The notes below the pieces were generated by a model. It saw nothing but the letters and a program-made list of their open reading frames with translations. It was not told the origin of the DNA and ran no database searches. A DNA stretch of 64,000 bases from positions 106,738,316 through 106,802,315 of the forward strand of contig NC_092859.1 in assembly GCF_032062135.1 (NCBI RefSeq), given 5' to 3'. The stretch comes from Pyxicephalus adspersus. Lineage: Eukaryota; Chordata; Amphibia; Anura; Pyxicephalidae. Of the stretch, positions 58,077-64,000 are shown one piece after another (position 1 is the first letter of the stretch; each line of letters begins with the position of its first letter). Made by a program: the position numbers and the translations under genes.

Positions 58077-60310
58077 CAGATAGCCAAAAAGATCAAAACC
58101 TTGTATGGTACTCATTGCTCAAGGAACTTCCAGCCGACTGTGGAAGAAACACACTGATGTAGTAAGTTGTGATAAAATGCCACAACATTTAATGATAACT
58201 GCTATTGTGTATTGATGAAATTGTGCATTGTGTAAGAATACAAGCAAGGAATTTTCTGATTCTTTAAGATAATAAACAAACAGCAATTCCTCATCTACAA
58301 CTGATAGTCAGCACACTAAATCTTGAGGTTTGTTTTTTCTTTCTGTCTATCCATTTTACATCATGCTATACCAAATTAAAATCAAAATATTTGAACTGAA
58401 AGCATTGTGTTTTTGGGCTTGTTGTTCATCATTATGTTGATTACTAAATGTAAAGAAAACACTGAATCCATCCTGTGCCACAGGAGATTAAGCTGATCCA
58501 TGCAACATCTCTGCTGATAACAAGACAATGTAACACTTCCAAATTATAAATTATCCCAACCAAATGAAATCACAAAAGAAACTATATCTTTCTAAAAGTT
58601 TGGATATTGTCCCAGAAACATGTAAACACAGGGGAACAATGAATTGGATCATAATTGTGATGTACATTGGAAATAAGTTATTTGATATGCTAGTTGATTT
58701 TCCACATTAAACCACATATATCATATACACCTATCACTGGGGGCAAACATACAAAGGAAATGAGTAACTAAATACAAATTGGATTTGTAAGAACTAGATA
58801 AATCAAACAATTAATAATATTTTCAGTATGTTTTAAAGAAAGCACACAGCTAATAAACTCTATTCACATGTTTGTTAATAAGAATTATTATGTCCTTTGG
58901 GCTTTTTTTATTTGTGGGATTTTGATATAACAAATGATACCATATTTTTTATTTGGAAGTAATAGCACACACAGGGGAAGTGTGGTTACTGATTCATTGT
59001 TTTTTTTGGCAAAGCTTTATTTACACTTTACATTGATAATTATCCAGAGTTGCTGGTGGGTAGGGATGCCACACCCTACATTGATGAAAGATCATTTTTA
59101 TAATAATAATTACTGGGTCATAAAATAATGATTGTAGGATTAAAATTCTCTTAATGGAAGTTGAACTTGACAGCTATGGATTTTGTCAGTATGTATGCCA
59201 ATAAGGTGATACTTTCTTTTTAACATATAAAGCCTAAATCAAACAAAATATTAACACAAAACAGTATTATGTGATATGTGGCATCAGAACAGGATCCATG
59301 TTGAAGCAAATATTTTCTTTGTCTATATTCAGCACATTTATTTTCCCCAAACGTTTTTCGTGTTAGATGATGTGCATGCATGTACATGCAAAGTACATAC
59401 AAAAAGGCTGCAAGAGTTACTCAACACTGAAATGCAAGACAAGTTAACAAAAGGGAATCTACTGTTTTATTAAAAAATATGACATCTCTTTATTGTGCTA
59501 GAGCAAATTAAATGCCATATAGATAGTTTACATTTACTTTAATACAGACAATACTCTTCGGTGGTATTGGGATCCTTGCCGCATGGCTGTTGTCAGTACT
59601 TTTGTCTTTCTGTCCTTGAGATGAGTACTTTGCAATATTATTGACTGAAGTGCATGCAATTTTGTAATTAAGTGGGATAATCCAGCAGCCACCTTTTGCT
59701 ATTAAAGGTTTTATGTTCACCTAATACTTTCCTTGTTTAGCTCAATCAGAAGGCTAAAAACTTTCAATACTGAGAGAGTATGTTGAGAGAGTATTGAAGG
59801 ATTAAAACTCCATACACTGGGGAGATATTAAAGTGAGGGAAACACTCTTTAGTAACAAGTGTCTCTCTTGGATGATTAGCTTCCAAGTCTTGTTCTTCTC
59901 TCAACTTAAAATATTTGTTTGATTTTTGGTCTAAGTAAAAGGGTCACCAAGGCTAATAGCAGGTCTAGTGAGTGCATGTTGTAGGTAAACTGGACAATTT
60001 TTCCAGGGTCTTCACATTAATAAGAGCCCTCAGGACCTTCCCCTTATCTGTACAATAACAAAGTTTGGTGCCTGGAACCAGGGTCAATATTAATTAATTG
60101 TGGTATACACCCCTTATAAATAGATATGGAAAGTGTAGCACCAGAGGTTTGGGGTTTTTCTATATAATAATTATACCACCATTAAATTCAGTTAAAATTC
60201 AAGATTAATTCATTTCAAACATAAACAAACGTTGGCAGTGTAAACAACATAAACGGACATGAACATATAAAAAGTTATAAAAAGAAACATGATCATTGCA
60301 GGTAAATATA
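58077..60310. other. Non-coding DNA, nothing recognised
   Basis: AT-rich; no gene or repeat family recognised. Confidence 0.45.
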
Positions 60311-60314
60311 TGAT

Positions 60315-60660
60315 CTTCTGATTAATGATCCAACTGATTAACTGATTAATGATGCAGGGGCATCTATGATCTCCATTGATTGCTGACACAGGGGCATTGT
60401 TTCCACTGATCACTGACACACGGGCATTGTTTCCACTGATCATTATTACTTTCAATGTTCACAGATGTAGGGGCATTTATTACTCCTACTGATCACTAAT
60501 GCACCGATCATTTACTGCCCCTGCTAAATATTGACATTGAGTATTTTTCTGCCAGTAAATACCAGTGCAGGGGGGTTTATCTTTTCTACTGATCACCGAC
60601 ACCGACTAATTTATTACTTCCACCTATTACTGATGAAGGGGGATTTATTACTCCCACAAT
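60315..60660. repeat. Minisatellite with CTGATCACTGA units
   Basis: About seven degenerate units of roughly 45-50 bases, each with a variant of CTGATCACTGACACAGGGGC followed by a T-rich ATTTATTACT-type segment. The two middle units (about 60377-60440) are most alike. Just after it, AAAAAGGTTGGAGGCCCC (about 60688) resembles the inner part of a hAT 3' end, so the array may sit inside a hAT derivative. Confidence 0.75.
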
Positions 60661-61366
60661 GTGACAGACAGTGAGCCCTCTTGTTTAAAAAGGTTGGAGG
60701 CCCCAGATTCATCGTCACCACTTTTTCCACACTGTATATAATAAAAATAGGAAGAAAAAAATAGGTAAAGCATGCATAGTGGCAATCCATTATAGTTACT
60801 TGACACCCTTCAGTAAATAATTCCTTTATTTAATCCATCATCAGTCCTACTATCTTTCACTGTGGAATCACCCCACAGTCACCTCTAAATGAACAGAAAG
60901 TATAACATACTTTTTAATATTCCTTTCATCATCGTATTCCTGTCCTTTTGCCAACTTTCTGCCACTTCATTTTCTTCTCTGTATCTTCTCTCCTTGTATC
61001 TCACAAATTGAAATCTCTGATGGTGTTGTATATCAAAAAGCATTACATTTTGAACTCAATGAACTCTTGAAAATGTCTGTTCAACGTTTAGGTAAGTTAA
61101 ATCAAAAAGGTAAAAGGCATAAAAGAGTATTATGTTCTCCATGAAGTGGGTCATGTCAGAGGGCCTTGAGAGTTTCAGCCAAGAGAAGCCTGATTTAATT
61201 CTTGCCCAGGGCCCCAGTTTATTTAAAATGAGCCCTGACTAATGCAGAGTGTGTAAATTCCCAGTGGGACACTGATGGTTGCTACGTCTTTCTGCTCTTA
61301 AATAAAAAGTTATGGCTTTTAATATAGATTAACATTTTCAAAATAGCAGTCTTGTTACACAATTAA

Positions 61367-61565
61367 AGCTGAACTCAAGTCTTCCTCTTTGTCTTCCACA
61401 GTTGTACTCTCCTGTACTGAAATTGCTTAGTTATTTTACTACACATTGTGATCTTCCTGCATTGGAAGTTTCAGCAGGTTTGCAGGACATTCAGCATCAT
61501 CTAACCCTTTCCTGCCAGGCTCACTGCCCCTCTCCCACCCTTTTCAATCATTGTATTTCAGTTTT
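61367..61565. mobile_element. Possible short TTAA-flanked MITE
   Basis: TTAA occurs at 61363-61366 and 61566-61569. The left end AGCTGAACTCAAG and the right end in reverse (AAACTGAAATACAA) are loosely alike. The left end matches the AGCGGAACTGTAG type of family C. The evidence is modest. Confidence 0.35.
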
Positions 61566-61569
61566 TTAA

Positions 61570-63700
61570 ATCATGAACGCTCACCATCAAATATGGGCAT
61601 GACTGCGGCTTTCTAGTGAAAGTAATGTTCACCACCACTCCATCCTCTCCAAATAGCCATAACCCGTGAGCATTAAATAAAGCACAAAGACCTGTTAATT
61701 ATATTCTGGGTCCAAACTAAGATACATATTGAAAACATAGTTTTGTTAGAATGTTGATGATAGGTAGATGATAGACTAAACTTTTAAAACTGTTTAAAAA
61801 CAACTAATGCTCTCAGTCTGTTGTAAAATTCCAAATATAATCTGAAACAGCAGTAGTCAGAGCCTTCAGTAAATTCCACAACATCAGATATATTTACTTA
61901 TATATTGTACACAACCTGTGGCTGAGTTTCATTGTAAAGCTCACTTATCACTTTCAATGCCCATGTTTTTCATGTTGACAACCAATGTATTTTCTATGTT
62001 CACAACTAACCTCTTAGGATTGATGTAAGTTTTGCCATACAAGGACCCTTGTACATTCACATGCATGTGTCACATTTCTCTATGTTATGGATTGCAGAGC
62101 CCTCAATCACTAAGTTACTAAGGTCATATGATTAATAAATGGGAATATATTCCCCATGTCTACAGAAAAAAGTATGGTAAAACTCATTTTTGCTAAAATC
62201 CATTTCTGGTTTTAAAAAAAAGCATTTTTTTTTTTGCTTGCCAACCTATGATTCTATGGATGGACTAATAAAGGCAATTATAAACCCGGCCATTGCTACG
62301 TATCAATATTGCAATCATAATAAATATTTTAAGATGTTAAATCCTACTTGGCTTTTCTTTTAATTTTGTTGGGCTGTAAACAAGGCAAGTGTCGTGGTGT
62401 TCAGGATCATTTGAATTTTTTTGTCATTTTGATGGCTTAAAAATCTTTAACCCCTGTTCATTTTTATAATATGTATTATTTTTATATCACTGTTGTATTA
62501 TAATGCTTTGTCACTGTGAACAGTGCATTAAAATCAGTTTAGAAACATTTTTCTATGTATATAAGGTTTTGTTTTCTCCTTAAACACTGAAACCAGTTAT
62601 GTGGTGTCAAAACAAAGAGACAAAGTACAAAATGCTCTCAAGTGGCCCTATAGTAGCGATGAGAGGAAGAATGTGAAGATTGACCCACACCCATTGACAT
62701 TAGATGCCCCTCAGGTATTCTTCTTTTATTTTAAAATGCAAAAGCCAAAGCCTACGTAATAAATAATGATTCATGTTTACATTACATAACTATTTTACAG
62801 CAAATAAGTTATGAGTCTGCTTTATTTGACACAATTTCTCTTACCATGGAGGGAAAGAAAATAGGCTAGCATGAAGTATGTGAAACCCGAGAAATCTGTA
62901 ATTAGATTGACAACACTAAAGCAACAGTTGAAAACAATGCCACATAATTACTCAGAATTTCCACATCAATCAACATGTCTCTAGTGAATTTGTGTGAACT
63001 GGGATGAGTCCTGGTATCTCCACCTAGCACTGACATGACCCAAACTAAAGATAAAAGCTTCTGAGTATTTCCAAAAGAACTCTACCCTGATTAAGCTATT
63101 AATTATGTAGCAGAAACACTTTTAAGAGCACTATGCGGTTAACCAAGAATTGGGTGGTACACCATAACAGACACAATACAAGTGACAAAGATATCTGGAG
63201 GGAATTGCGTATTGTTTGACTTGTCATTACACTAGTTCTTTAAGTTTATGGTGTGTTTATTTAATGATTGTAGCAAAGATGTATAAATATATATAATGTG
63301 GGTTTTCTATCATATCATGAATAAAAAAAAATATAATCCAGCAACTGACCTGCAATAACACTTGCAGCTTTTTCAAATCCTTTCTACATCTAGCTTCTAA
63401 AAAAATCTGGCTCCTAATCCCTGAGCTAAATCTAGGAAACCAATTCATGCCTGCAAGATTTTTTTTTTCCTGCAGTAGCTATAATCAGGACGAATGAAAG
63501 AATTCCACCAAATGTCTTAAAAACTGGAGCAAACGTAGTACAAGCTGCCCTAAATTAGTCTACCAGATGATGTGACCTGATATTATAATTCCATTTTGGC
63601 AAAAACACACATTTTTTCACAAACACATTCACGTTTATTATTTAACTCTACTTGGGTGTGATATATATTTATTTTTTAGGAATTGTTATTTGTTATTTTC
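61570..63700. other. Non-coding DNA, nothing recognised
   Basis: AT-rich; no gene or repeat family recognised. Confidence 0.45.
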
Positions 63701-63704
63701 ACAT

Positions 63705-63880
63705 AGCTGGTGGAGTTGCACGGGGGACGTGGTCCACTGCTCCGGCCGGTGCGTCCCCCGAGCAGGGATCTTCTCCTGACCCCACTCGGGGGTGCCCTGG
63801 CTAGAGCCGCGGACCACCAAAATCTTCTTGCAAAAAAACACTGGTCCGCGGATCACTGGTTGGTGACCGCTATTCCAGAG
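63705..63880 (-). repeat. GC-rich repeat fragment with overlapping hairpins, hAT-like
   Basis: This is the most GC-rich stretch of the window. GTCCGCGGATCACTGGTTGG near 63842 and GCCGCGGACCACCA near 63807 resemble the outer parts of hAT-type repeats in reverse (ACCAACCAGTGATCCGCGG). Two alternative 8-bp stems share the CCCCC at 63755-63759. No matching left end or target duplication was found. Confidence 0.5.
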
Positions 63881-63908
63881 CGTCATATGATTTAAATGTA
63901 TTATAGAA

Positions 63909-63976
63909 TAGGGATGAGCGAAAACGGCCAAATTCCCCGCGAGATCGAATTTTAAAAACTCACTCGTTCATCCCTA
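63909..63976. mobile_element. 68-bp miniature hAT-like element
   Basis: The inverted ends are TAGGGATGAGCGA and, reversed, TAGGGATGAACGA (12 of 13 match). The flanks are TTATAGAA (63901-63908) and TTTTAGAA (63977-63984), 7 of 8 identical, as expected for an 8-bp duplication. Only about 40 bases lie between the ends, so it is an extreme internal deletion derivative. Confidence 0.72.
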
Positions 63977-64000
63977 TTTTAGAATGGAGGGAGCTTAAAG

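Overview
This is an AT-rich, gene-poor stretch of vertebrate nuclear DNA. The repeat content points to an amphibian, most likely a neobatrachian (for example ranid-type) frog: Tc1-like transposon with long terminal inverted repeats, abundant short non-autonomous DNA transposons of several families, hAT-derived MITEs, a tRNA-derived SINE with a TATAAAT/TTA tail, and L2/CR1-like LINE fossils. The species is inferred from repeat style, not proven. There are no operons, CRISPR arrays, rRNA genes or tRNA genes, and I found no intact protein-coding gene. Almost every open reading frame is short and lies in repeat or random sequence. The only recognisable coding remains are a broken Tc1/mariner transposase (12.3-13.3 kb) and LINE fragments (33.0 and 43.2-43.9 kb).

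Layout. 1-4.4 kb: mostly unique DNA ending in a (TA)n-linked tandem repeat and a GC-richer block that could hold a first exon on the minus strand. 5-6.3 kb: paired perfect hairpins, a hAT MITE and a family B MITE. 7.8-10.9 kb: two near-identical family A MITEs in opposite orientation. 11.7 kb: hammerhead-like motif. 12.0-13.5 kb: Tc1 element. 15.15-15.28 kb: assembly gap. 19.3-19.9 kb: a SINE split by a family B MITE. 24.5 kb: hAT MITE. 26.1-29.9 kb: a 1,923-bp tandem duplication with only two differences seen. 32.1 kb: long G and A homopolymers. 37.7 and 55.6 kb: long TTAA-flanked MITEs. 39.6-40.7 kb: purine-rich block then a SINE. 41.4 and 46.7 kb: a third MITE family in inverted orientation. 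43.2-43.9 kb: L2 fossil. 44.1-45.6 kb: family A MITE and SINE copies. 46.9-47.6 kb: an old local duplication. 47.8, 52.4 and 57.8 kb: family B copies. 60.3 kb: minisatellite. 63.7-64.0 kb: GC-rich repeat fragment and a 68-bp miniature element.

The elements do not form a pathway. They record successive transposon activity: families A and B share outer ends (a GTACACAC core) and insert at TTA/TAA; family C inserts at TTAA; hAT-like elements carry 8-bp duplications. None of the non-autonomous families has its transposase in the window. The observations most worth checking are the tandem duplication whose breakpoint lies inside a MITE, the CpG-dense family A MITEs with iterated CGAACG/CGATCG motifs, the conserved subterminal hairpin in family B, and the hammerhead-like motif. 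I did not find convincing evidence of a wholly new biological system.
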